DNA from: Closterium sp. Naga37s-1 | Taxonomy: Eukaryota > Streptophyta > Zygnematophyceae > Desmidiales > Closteriaceae | Length of the DNA stretch: 64,000 bases | Direction: 5' to 3' | Assembly (NCBI GenBank): GCA_947471745.1 | Contig: CANJKZ010000783.1 | Span: forward strand, 942,501-1,006,500 | Shown: positions 20,501-28,189 of the stretch, piece after piece | Layout of the letters: each line of letters begins with the position of its first letter | How positions within the stretch are numbered: position 1 is the stretch's first letter | The notes under the pieces: generated by a model | The model's database searches: none | What the model saw: the letters and a program-made list of their open reading frames with translations, nothing else | Told to the model about the DNA's origin: nothing | Made by a program: the position numbers and the translations under genes

Positions 20501-22078
20501 TCCTGGAAACACGTGGAGGAGGTGGGTGCAGTGCACGTTTGTCTTGGTGTGTGCATGAGTTTGCATGAGTGTGCATGAGTTTGCATGAGTTTGCATGTTC
20601 ATCTGCATGTTCATCTGCATGTCTGTCTGTCGTCAACGCCTCTTTCTCCGATCAGTTCATGCGCTCCTGGTACCACGTGGAGTGGAGGTGCGTGGGTGCA
20701 GTGCATTCTTGCTGGTGTATACAAACACATGCATGTTTGTCTTGTCTGTATGTTTAACGCCTCCGTCGCCGATGGGTTCATTCATTCATGCGCTCCTGGT
20801 ATTGCATTGCACCATCTGCTCATTTTGTGCACCCTTGCTGGGCGTATTCAATGCCGCTGTCCCTGGCCAGTTTCATGCGCTGCTGGCGCCATGTGCAGGT
20901 GGTTGGGTGGGTGGGTGGGTGCACGCACGCGCGTGCACCTTTGATGTGTGCATGTGCATAAGCATGTGCTGCCGTGAGCGACTTCTGAGGCGCCTCAAAA
21001 GGCGTGCACCTTTGATGTGTGCATGTGCGTAAGCATGTGCTGCCATGAGCGCATAAACTGGTCGGGTACAGCGGCGCCAGGTGCAGTGGCGTCAGGTGCG
21101 GCGGCGCCGCCAGGTGTAGCGGCGCCAGGTGCAGGCAGGTGTGTGTGTGTGGGTGCAATGCAATGCAATGCAATGCAGTGCAGTGCATGCTGTGCACCGT
21201 TGCCCCCTTCCTCCACCTATCTCGTCTTATTCCCCAGCTTTTTTCACTTCCTCTCCTCCCATTTCGCGCTCTCTCTCATCTCATCTCATCTCATCTCATC
21301 TCATCTCATCCCTCCAAGGCCGCCGCCGACGACGGCGACGGCGACGGCCAGCAGCAGCACTGGCAGCACAAAGAGGACCCCTCCCACCGCATTTTCGTTG
21401 GCTCTCGCATTCGAGTGCAAGTGGACAGGTGAGTTTTCTTTTCTGTACACTCAGGAGTAGCTTCGCTTCGCCTTCTTGAGATGAAACGGCTCAACTCAAC
21501 CCAACATCGAGTGCAGATGGTCATGTCATTATCTGAGAGGGATGGGTGCCTTGCAGGATGGGGGACTAGTTGGTTCTTGAGAATCAATAGAGACCCGCCA
21601 CCGTTTTTCCGATGGCTCTCGGATGCAAGTGCAGGTGGCAGCACAGGGCTCACTCAACCAACCCTCTCTCATTCGCCTCGCCCTCCCTGCTGCCCCCGTT
21701 CTCATCCCCAGTGCCACAGGGGACGGCACGCTGATGTCCATCAGAGGGTCGCTGAGCCACCCAGATACGGTACGGGGTGCGTGGAGTGGCTGGCAGCACA
21801 CGGCACGCAGCTGGGCCGCTAGACCATCCAGATACGGGTTGTGTGGAGTGGCTGGCAGCGCAGGGCTCACTCAATCGACCCTCTCTCATCCCCTCCCTTC
21901 CGCCCCCATCCCCATTCCCATTGCCATTCCCATTCCCATCCCCAGTGCCACAGGGGACGGCACGTTGATGTCCATCAGAGGGTCGCTAGATGATCTAGAT
22001 ACGGGGTGCGTGGAGTGGCTGGCAGAAAACTGCAAGGAACCGAGGAGAAGCAGACACCACCACACGGGCAGACACGCG

Positions 22079-22124
<46 letters not shown>

Positions 22125-23817
22125 AGCATGATAAGCAGCAGGAGCAGGAGCAGCAGCTGCAGTTGGCAGTTGTGGAACCGCAAAGGTATGTGCTTCCTTC
22201 GAAGCTTTGTCCTTATTTGCCGTGTGCCATGTGTCATGTGCCATGTGCCATGTGCCATGTGCTTTGTGTCATGTGCCATGTGCCATGTGCCATGTGTCAT
22301 GTGACATGTGCCATGTGCCATGTGTTATGTGCCATGTGCCATGTGTCATGTGCCATGTGCCATGTGCCATGTGCCATGTGCCATGTGCCATGTGTCATGT
22401 GCCATGTGCCATGTGTCATGTGCCATGTGCCATGTGTCATGTGCCATGTGCCATGTGCCATGTGCCATGTGCCATGTCCCAACTGCCTTCCTCCGCTCAT
22501 CCTCTCTCTTTTTTCCACTTCTTTGGCCTCTTTTGCAGTCTCTGCTGTACTGGTTAGCATGTTTCCTGTACCATCCATGTATTGTGCCCATGCACCATGC
22601 ACCATGTACCATCCATGCACCGCACTGTGCCCATGCACCATGCTCCATGCACCATGTACCATCCATGCACTGCACTGTGCCCATGCACCATGCTCCATGC
22701 ACCATGATCCATGCACCATGAGCCATGCACCATGCACCATGCACCATGCTCCATGCTCCATGCACCATGCTCCATGCTCCATGCTCCATGCTCCATGCTC
22801 CATGCACCATGCACCATGCTCCATGCACCATGCACCATGCACCATGCTCCATGCACCATGCTCCATGCACCATGCACCATGCACCATGCATTATGCACTA
22901 TGCACCATGCTCCATGCTCCATGCACCATGCATCATGCACCATGCACCATGAGCCATGCACCATGCATTATGCTCCATGCACCATGCTCCATGCTCCATG
23001 CACCATGCTCCATGCACCATACACCATGCACCATACACCATGCACCATACACCATGCACCATGTTCCATGCACCATGCTCCATGCACCATACACCATGCA
23101 CCATGCACCACGCACACCATGTGTCATGCACAATGCACCATGCATAAACCACATTTTTCTTGCTCCTCGTGTTTTGTCTCCATTTGTTAGTCCATTTCAC
23201 CTTCTCATCCCTTGCCCATTTGCCTTTCCTCTTCCCTCGACCCCCTTCTTCCCTTCCCCCCCTGCCGTTCCCCGCCTTCCGATACCCACTCCAACCTCTG
23301 TTATCCCCTTCTTCCCAGCAGCACTCTCCCCGCCACCACACCAAAGAAGAAGCGTAAAGCCGACCAAGCAGCAGCAGCAGCAGAAGCAGAAGCAGCAACA
23401 GCAGCAGCAGCAGCAGGGGCATTAGTACTAGCAGAGCCTAAGACACCAGTCCCCGCTGGCATCACTGCCACCGCAACCGCAACCCCCCAGGCATCGCCAG
23501 CTCCCTCGGCTGTTGCAGCACCCAGCGGGGATGCAGGCGGGAAGAAGAAGAAGAAACATAAAGCAGACCAAGCAGGAGCAGCAGGAGCAGTGGTATTAGC
23601 AGAGCCCAAGACACCAGTCGCACCTGGTAACGCTGTTACAGCATCAGCAGCCGAGGCATCCCCAGCACCCAGCAGCGGCGGGGATGCAGGAGGGAAGAAG
23701 AAGAAGCGCAAGGTGAAGGAGGGGGATGTGTCTGCTGCCCACACAGCCACTCCCCCCGGTGCTTTGAAGGTGGCCAGTGGGAAGAAGGCAAAGAAAGCTG
23801 CTGCAGGCAGCAGCTAG
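17599..23817 (+). CDS. RPA43: DNA-directed RNA polymerase I subunit RPA43
   Basis: This subunit of Pol I forms the stalk and takes part in initiation on rDNA in the nucleolus. My exons are 17,599-17,768, 18,754-18,908, 20,412-20,521, 21,319-21,428, 21,946-22,185 and 23,319-23,817. All have AG/GT edges, phases match at every join, and the total is 1,284 nt or 427 residues. In order: an N-terminal helix region (RLTLDIHPS, GVKEQL); the Rpb7-like core with ILTGLNPYLHVSLSARLLL, EGVVNNVGADFIGLLVLG and SHRIFVGSRIRVQV; then GDGTLMSIRGSL and TGCVEWL, a known C-terminal signature of the family; then a His-Gly run; then a Lys-rich tail with KKKRK-type nuclear signals. It is longer than yeast or human RPA43 because of the last two parts. 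ATG 17,599 is chosen as the first ATG in frame; 17,632 is an alternative. Partial exon copies surround several exons. Confidence 0.85.
18516..18580 (+). pseudogene. Partial copy of RPA43 exon 2 in intron 1
   Basis: This repeats the acceptor and first half of exon 2 (YSEQHGGIVLAHSNV against YSEQHGGIVLAYSNV in the real exon) and then diverges. It ends inside palindrome locus F. Confidence 0.8.
18551..18657. repeat. Palindrome between about 40-bp direct repeats (locus F)
   Basis: The segment with TGCGTGTGTGG and CTCCCAGTCGGT occurs at 18,551-18,590 and 18,611-18,657. The 24-bp imperfect palindrome at 18,588-18,611 (GGTTTTTT...CAAAAACC, ten of twelve pairs) sits at the junction. Confidence 0.8.
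18957..20140 (+). repeat. 1.2-kb purine-only GGAGGGAGGAGTGAGGA array
   Basis: The plus strand is almost entirely G and A over about 1.2 kb, with only scattered T and C, built of GGAGGGA and GGAGTGA blocks. It lies in RPA43 intron 2 about 50 bp after the donor. That donor (GTGAGG) is itself duplicated as CTTTCTTGGTGAGGCAGC twice. The array unit also contains GTGAGG. The strand bias favours triplex or G-quadruplex structures. Confidence 0.95.
20152..20352 (+). pseudogene. Two partial copies of the start of RPA43 exon 3
   Basis: Fragments at about 20,152-20,215 and 20,292-20,352 repeat the GTGAACAATGTGGGGGCGGA part of exon 3 and stop after LLVL, where the sequence becomes GCTCAC. The complete exon follows at 20,412-20,521. 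Confidence 0.8.
20632..20900 (+). pseudogene. Three partial copies of the end of RPA43 exon 3
   Basis: Fragments near 20,632-20,690, 20,752-20,800 and 20,838-20,900 repeat the FNAAVPDQFMRSW segment in diverging forms (for example SDQFMRSWYHVEW). The tail half of the exon is thus present four times, against three for the head half. Confidence 0.75.
20931..21051. repeat. Palindrome between 50-bp direct repeats (locus B)
   Basis: Copies at 20,931-20,980 and 21,002-21,051 differ at two positions. The imperfect palindrome TTCTGAGGCGCCTCAAAA (20,983-21,000, one mismatch pair) lies exactly between them. Confidence 0.9.
21030..21090 (-). pseudogene. Inverted copy of the RPA43 exon 3 tail
   Basis: On the minus strand this reads AVPDQFMRSWQHM, matching AVPDQFMRSWKHV of the real exon 3. 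It overlaps the right arm of palindrome locus B. Confidence 0.75.
21148..21310 (+). repeat. Two pentanucleotide microsatellites
   Basis: (GCAAT)n and GCAGT variants at about 21,150-21,190, and (TCTCA)n at about 21,272-21,309. The second lies just before the acceptor of RPA43 exon 4 and may form part of its pyrimidine tract. Confidence 0.9.
21600..21868 (+). pseudogene. Partial copies of RPA43 exon 4 end and exon 5 start
   Basis: Around 21,600-21,640 the end of exon 4 is repeated in diverged form. At about 21,711-21,768 the first part of exon 5 (SATGDGTLMSIRGSL) is repeated and runs into a GTACGG. At 21,817-21,868 a third fragment carries the TGCVEWLA-like part. The complete exon 5 is 21,946-22,185. 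Confidence 0.75.
22078..22128 (+). repeat. In-frame (GGGCAT)n run coding His-Gly in RPA43
   Basis: A hexanucleotide microsatellite inside exon 5 encodes about nine His-Gly pairs, flanked by HHHTGR and EHDKQ. It follows the conserved TGCVEWL end of the core domain, so it extends a linker rather than interrupting the fold. Confidence 0.9.
22216..23147 (+). repeat. 7-bp CATG arrays in RPA43 intron 5
   Basis: A first block (22,216-22,480) is built of CATGTGC and CATGTGT. A second (about 22,562-23,147) is built of CATGCAC and CATGCTC. Both have a 7-bp period with CATG in nearly every unit. About 80 bp of ordinary sequence separates them. The intron donor is GTATGTGC, which shares ATGTGC with the first unit. 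Stop-free Met-His-rich and Met-Cys-rich frames here are not coding. Confidence 0.95.
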
Positions 23818-23924
23818 GCTGTAATGCTAGAATGGGAATGGTGAAAGGTGGTGGAGAGTGGTGGAGAGTGGTGGTGGAGGTGGTGCCGTGGCCGTCTGCT
23901 GCTCGCACATCTTTTCCCCCCAGC

Positions 23925-24030
23925 TCTGTGAAGGTGGCCAGTGGGAAGAAGGCAAAGAAAGCTGCTACAGGCAGTAGCAGGCGGAGCGCTAAAACGGGAA
24001 TGGTCAAAGGTGGTGGAGAGTGGTGCTGTG
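23925..24030 (+). pseudogene. Duplicated 3' tail of RPA43
   Basis: After the stop at 23,815-23,817 the last coding stretch (VKVASGKKAKKAATGSS against LKVASGKKAKKAAAGSS) recurs with part of the 3' flank, including GGTGGTGGAGAGTGG. It lies outside the reading frame of the gene. Confidence 0.8.
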
Positions 24031-24238
24031 TCTGTCTGCGGCTCGCATTGGTTCAGGTGATGTGTCAGGTGCCCATACAGTGCATGCCTGCCTGTGCTTG
24101 TGTGTGGCTGAAACAGTGTGTGTGTAGGGGGGTGGGTAGAAGAGATACTTGGTGGTTCAGAGCGTTTCATTTGTATTGTACGGGCATGTCAATATGGCTG
24201 CCTGCCTGTCTGAAATGGAAGGCGTTCTGTATATGGAT

Positions 24239-24332
24239 GCTGCTGCAACCGAGTGTGTTTCTGCTGCAACCGAGTGTGTTTCTGCTGCAACCGAGTGTGT
24301 TTCTGCTGCAACCGAGTGTGTTTCTGTGCCAA
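24239..24332 (+). repeat. 21-bp repeat, four copies
   Basis: TGCTGCAACCGAGTGTGTTT recurs four times with a 21-bp period between the two convergent genes. Confidence 0.95.
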
Positions 24333-24472
24333 TGAACGCTGACAAAGGTACCAACCACCGTAAATGACTGGAATTAGTGGTTGATATTCTTCCAAGTGTG
24401 TGTGATGGTTATGATGCAAGGTACTTTCCCCACTTGCCTTACCGTATCAACCACTCTTGACACTCTCAAGTG

Positions 24473-24662
24473 GATTGACTAGGCTTCTAGATCACCGGTA
24501 TACCATGTTTCCAAGTTACAGTAGCTGCACTTCGTGACAAGGACGGACGCCCTTCTTCTCTTTTGAAGTGAGTTGACTAGGCTTTGAGGTTACCACCGGT
24601 ACACCACGTTTCCGAATTACCATAGCGTAGCTGCACTTGGTGACAAGGACGCCCTTCTTCTC
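24473..24662. repeat. Direct duplication of about 90 bp
   Basis: The segment starting near TTGACTAGGCTT and ending GACGCCCTTCTTCTC is present at about 24,473-24,560 and 24,571-24,662, diverged by several percent with small gaps. No clear palindrome is seen at the junction. Confidence 0.8.
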
Positions 24663-24729
24663 TTCCTCGCTTGCAAGAAGTGCTCCACTCGAGCCTGCCC
24701 TACCCAACAAAAGTAGTTGCCTGGTTGGT

Positions 24730-24985
24730 CCCTACAGCTGGGGCTGAAGTACCCTAGTTGTTGATGGTGGCACGCACCCCAACCTGCCCTTTTTCCTTCC
24801 CTGTACACTCTGCTTACTGCAACTCAAGTCAAAGGTCACTCACTAGCTAGATAAAAAATACCCACTAGTTGCTAATGGTGGCAAGAGTTGAGTCGCTTTT
24901 TTAGGAGGGCTCCAACTACACTCTAGCTGGAGCTTAGAAGGTTGCATATGGTGGCAATGGCAAGCACTCCCTCTTCCTCTTCCTC
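24730..24985 (-). pseudogene. Three diverged copies of the last exon of the Glu-rich gene
   Basis: Blocks near 24,985-24,905, 24,892-24,840 and 24,790-24,733 each resemble the end of the terminal exon at 25,192-25,040 (the part coding GVLATISNYFSSS), with the AGCTGGAGCT and GTTGCTGATGGTGGC landmarks. They lie downstream of the stop on the minus strand. Confidence 0.7.
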
Positions 24986-25039
24986 CTTGCTTGCTTGCTT
25001 TACTTATGACGACTGCTAATCTATCCACAGGTCAACTCT

Positions 25040-27856
25040 CTAGCTGGAGCTGAAGTAGTTGCTGATAGTGGCGAGCACGCCCTGCTCCTCTTCCTCCTCC
25101 TTTGCCGCGTCCTCTGCTTCGGCCTTCTTCTGAGCGTATCGTGCCGCTGCGATCCTCTCCGCCTCTGCCTTTGCTTCTTCTGGTTTCTCATCCTGGCACA
25201 TGAGAAGGTAGGCATGATGAAATTCACAGCAAGATCATTTAGCTTGTGGCAAGACGAATAAGCTTGTAACAGATGTGGTAACACCAACGGAGCAAATGAT
25301 ACCTCATCCCTATCGCTCCTACCTCTGCCTTTGCCACAAACGATTGCACGAAAATGATGATTGCAGCAAGGTGAAGAGGGTTGCAAGGAGATTGCAAAGA
25401 CATCACTGTGTGATCAGCAAGGCCGCAATGGGATGACAAATGAGGCATGACCTCATGTCCTCCACTGCCCATGCAGCCCTAAACAGCGCAGTCGGTTTTT
25501 GAGTCGACTCAAAAACCGACTCATCACACGCGGATGAGGCATGACCTCATGTCCTCCACTGCCCATGCAGCCCTAAACAGCACAGTCACACACTCAGCCC
25601 AGCATGACCCTCACTATCCAACCACATATCCAATTCAACTCAGACCAGAACAGAGCCCAACCCAATCCAACCCATCAGCACCACACCCCTTTCTTCTGGA
25701 AGAAGCTCATAAGATACGACTCAGCCTCCTTCCTCCCCGCCACCCATGCAGCCCAAACCAGCCCAGTCACACGTCCTGTCCAACATACCCCTTTCTATCC
25801 AACCTTACATCCAATCCAACCCATCCCAATCCCATCCCAACCCAGCTCAACCCATCACCAATGCAACGCACCACTTTCCCAGTGAAAAAGCTCATGAGGT
25901 AAGACTCAGCCTCCTTCTTCTCTTCCTTCACCTGCTCCTCCTCCTCCTCCCCATCATCCCACGAAAACAGGCTCCAGAACCCGCTGCTCTCCTGCCCCTC
26001 CTCCTGCTGCCTCCGCTTCTCCTCCTCGAGCTTCGTCCGAGCCTCCTCCTCCGCCTCCCGAGCCTCCTCCTCGGGGTCCTCCGGGGGGAAATAAGGAGCG
26101 ACGTAGCCCTTGGCAATGTAGAGAGAGATTTGCATCTTCATGGCGTCCGTGTATGACTGGAGGGGAAGGGGAGGAGAGAGCAGGGGAACGGGGTCACTGG
26201 AGGAAGCCTCCTCCTCAGGGTCCTCCGGGGGGAAGTAGGGCGCCACATAGCCCTTGGCGATGTAGAGAGAGATTTGCATCTTCATGGCGTCCGTGTATGA
26301 CTGGGAGGGTGAATGCAGGGGGGGGGGGGGGGGGAGAGGGGGGCGAAAGGGAGGTGGGTAGGGGAATGGCAGGAGGGAGCCACATAGCCCTTGGCGAAGG
26401 GGAAGGGGAAGGGGGATGGGGATGGGAATGGGAATGGGAATGGGGATGGGGATGGGAATGGGAATGGGAATGGGAATGGGAATGGGAATGGGGATGGGGA
26501 TGGGAATGGGAATGGGAATGAGAATGGGAATGTTAATGGGAGTGGGAATGGGAATGGAATGGGAATGGGAATGGGAGTGGGAATGGGAATGGGAATGGGA
26601 ATGGGAATGGGGGTGGGAATGGGAATTGGATTGGGAATGGGAACGGGAGTGGGAATGGGAATGGGAGTGGGAATGGGATTGGGAGTGGGAATGGGAGTGG
26701 GAATGGGAATGGGAATGAGAGTGGGAATGGGAATGGGAGTGGGAATAGGAATGGGAACGGGAATGGGAATGGGAGTGGGAATGGGAATGGGAATTGGAAT
26801 GGAAATGGAAATGGGAGTTCGAATGGGGATGGCATTGGGAACACAGGAGGAAGTAGGGAGCGGTGTAGCCCTTGGAGATGTGAGAGCAATGTGCACTTTC
26901 ATGGCGTTTGTGTATGACTGGAGGGAGCGGGGGAAAGTAAGGTGTGTGTCGGGTGGAAGGGGAGTTGAGGGAAGAGAACAAGAACTGGGATGAGTGAAAA
27001 AATGTGGCTCCCCTTTGCCCCCGTTTGACCCCGTTTGCCTCCCCGTGCCTCACTATGCCCCCCTCTCTCCCACTTTGCCCCCTTTTTGCCCCCTTTGCCC
27101 CCCTTTGCCCCTTTTTGACCCCCTGTGCCACCCTGTGCTCCCCTGTGCTCCCCTGCACGCATGCACACGGCAATCAGCATCTTCACTGCGCTGTGGATGG
27201 TCGAAGCCTGAGTGAACAGCACTTGGGATGGGTGCCCCCCACGGGATTGCGAGGAGGATGTGGGGAGTGAAAGAAGGTCAAAGCGCATCACTTTAGATGC
27301 TCACGAATCCACAAGGAGCGGCCAGGGATGAGCCACGAGGGGCCGGGGATGAGCCACGAGGGGCCGGGGATGAGCCACGAGGGGCCAGGGATGAGCCACG
27401 AGGGGCCAGGGATGAGCCACGAGGGGCCAGGGATGAGCCTGTCGAACCTTGAGTGTGTGTTTCCCCGTCGGGATGATGCAGGGAGTAGGAGGCCGAAGGT
27501 CAAGAAAGGTTCAAGAAGCTCAAGGAAGGTCAGGGAAGGCCAAGGAAGATCAAGGAAGGTCGAAGAAGGTAAAGGAAGGTCAAGGAAGGTGAGAGGGTGC
27601 GAGGGTGTGAGGGGGCTTACGAGTCCATCGGGGATGTACGCATCCAGCTTCTGCTCCACCTTGTACGCCACCAGGTTGACTTTTGACTCGACTCAGAAGT
27701 CAACATGAGTCAACTCAGGACGCGGTAGAGAGGCTTGCTTACGAGTCCATCTGGGATGTACGCGTCCAGCTTCTGCTCCACCTTGTACGCCACCAGGAGC
27801 TCCGCCCGTCGCTGCACGCCACGTGTCAGGTAGCTGGAGAAGTCAGGAAGGGCCTC
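25040..27856 (-). CDS. Unrecognised Glu/Lys-rich protein gene (3' part)
   Basis: I do not recognise the family. Three exons fit in phase 0: 27,856-27,743 (EALPDFSSYLTRGVQRRAEL, then VEQKLDAYIPDGL), 26,156 to about 25,932 (SYTDAMKMQISLYIAKGYVA, then PYFPPEDPEEE, then a Glu/Lys-rich charged stretch, GFWSLFSWDDGEEEEEQ) and 25,192-25,040 (DEKPEEAKAEAERIAAARYA, Lys/Glu-rich coiled-coil-like, ending SNYFSSS and a stop). The second exon may instead run on to about 25,880. The 5' end was not found. The charged tail looks intracellular and partly helical. The gene converges on RPA43. The first exon, the SYTDAMK exon start and the last exon are all partly duplicated nearby. Confidence 0.6.
25441..25587. 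repeat. Perfect 32-bp palindrome between 53-bp direct repeats (locus A)
   Basis: Copies at 25,441-25,493 and 25,535-25,587 differ at one base. The palindrome at 25,490-25,521 is symmetric about GAGTCGACTC with arms extending through GTTTTTGAG and CTCAAAAAC; all sixteen pairs match. It overlaps the end of the left copy by four bases. It lies in an intron of the Glu-rich gene. Confidence 0.95.
26202..26312 (-). pseudogene. Copy of the SYTDAMK exon start
   Basis: This repeats 26,156-26,056 almost exactly (acceptor CCAG, SYTDAMKMQISLYIAKGYVA, then PYFPPEDPEEE) and then diverges. It could be a mutually exclusive exon; the acceptor is intact. Two weaker relatives are at about 26,925-26,845 and 27,207-27,169 (ASTIHSAVKMLIA). 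Confidence 0.7.
26395..26830 (+). repeat. GGGAAT/GGGGAT/GGGAGT hexanucleotide array
   Basis: About 435 bp of (GGGAAT)n with GGGGAT, GGGAGT and GGGTGT variants, between the SYTDAMK exon copies. A poly-G run of about 17 lies near 26,320. Period-6 repeats leave many stop-free frames that are not coding. Confidence 0.97.
27317..27437 (+). repeat. 21-bp repeat, about six copies
   Basis: GGCCAGGGATGAGCCACGAG, or GGCCGGGGATGAGCCACGAG, repeats with a 21-bp period. Looser AAGGTCAAGGA-type repeats follow at about 27,490-27,590. Confidence 0.95.
27615..27797. repeat. Palindrome between 61-bp direct repeats carrying exon and donor (locus C)
   Basis: Copies at 27,615-27,675 and 27,737-27,797 differ at only a few bases. 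Each starts at a GTAAGC donor (minus strand) and includes the coding segment VAYKVEQKLDAYIPDGL. The 30-bp palindrome at 27,675-27,704 (GTTGACTTTTGA...AGAAGTCAAC, thirteen of fifteen pairs) begins on the last base of the left copy. Confidence 0.93.
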
Positions 27857-28057
27857 CTGCCAATGAGAGAAGGAAGAGCAGCATGCGTGACGAAGGTGTG
27901 TGGAGTGCGGGGGTGGGGGCGGGGAAAGTGGGGAAAGGGGGGGTGCAGGGGAAGGGGGGGAGAGAGGGGGGTGGAGGGGGTAGGTGGGAAATAAACAAGA
28001 GGGGGGAGGCGGGAGGAGGGGTAAAGTGAGTTGCGAGCGGTGGCGGGTAATAAGCAT

Positions 28058-28163
28058 GAACACACACAACTTTGCACGTGTAATTCGAACGTTGCTGCTC
28101 CATGGCCTCAGCGCATGATCAGCCTGCAACGTTCGAATCGAATGCGCAAAGTTGTGTGCGTTC
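28058..28163. repeat. 38-bp inverted repeat with 30-bp spacer
   Basis: Arms at 28,058-28,095 and 28,126-28,163 match at about 32 of 38 positions (CACACAACTTTGC and ATTCGAACGTTGC on the left). It could form a hairpin in DNA or RNA. It lies about 200 bp upstream of the first recognised exon of the Glu-rich gene. Confidence 0.85.
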
Positions 28164-28189
28164 ACTGCATGCACTTTTCGCACCCCCCA

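Noticed and set aside
22200-23190. Met-His-Ala-Pro-Cys and Cys-His-Val repeat proteins on both strands
   Set aside because: They are translations of the 7-bp CATG arrays inside an RPA43 intron.
26282-26993. Gly-Met, Pro-Ile and His-Ser repeat proteins
   Set aside because: They are translations of the GGGAAT array; frames on both strands are equally open.
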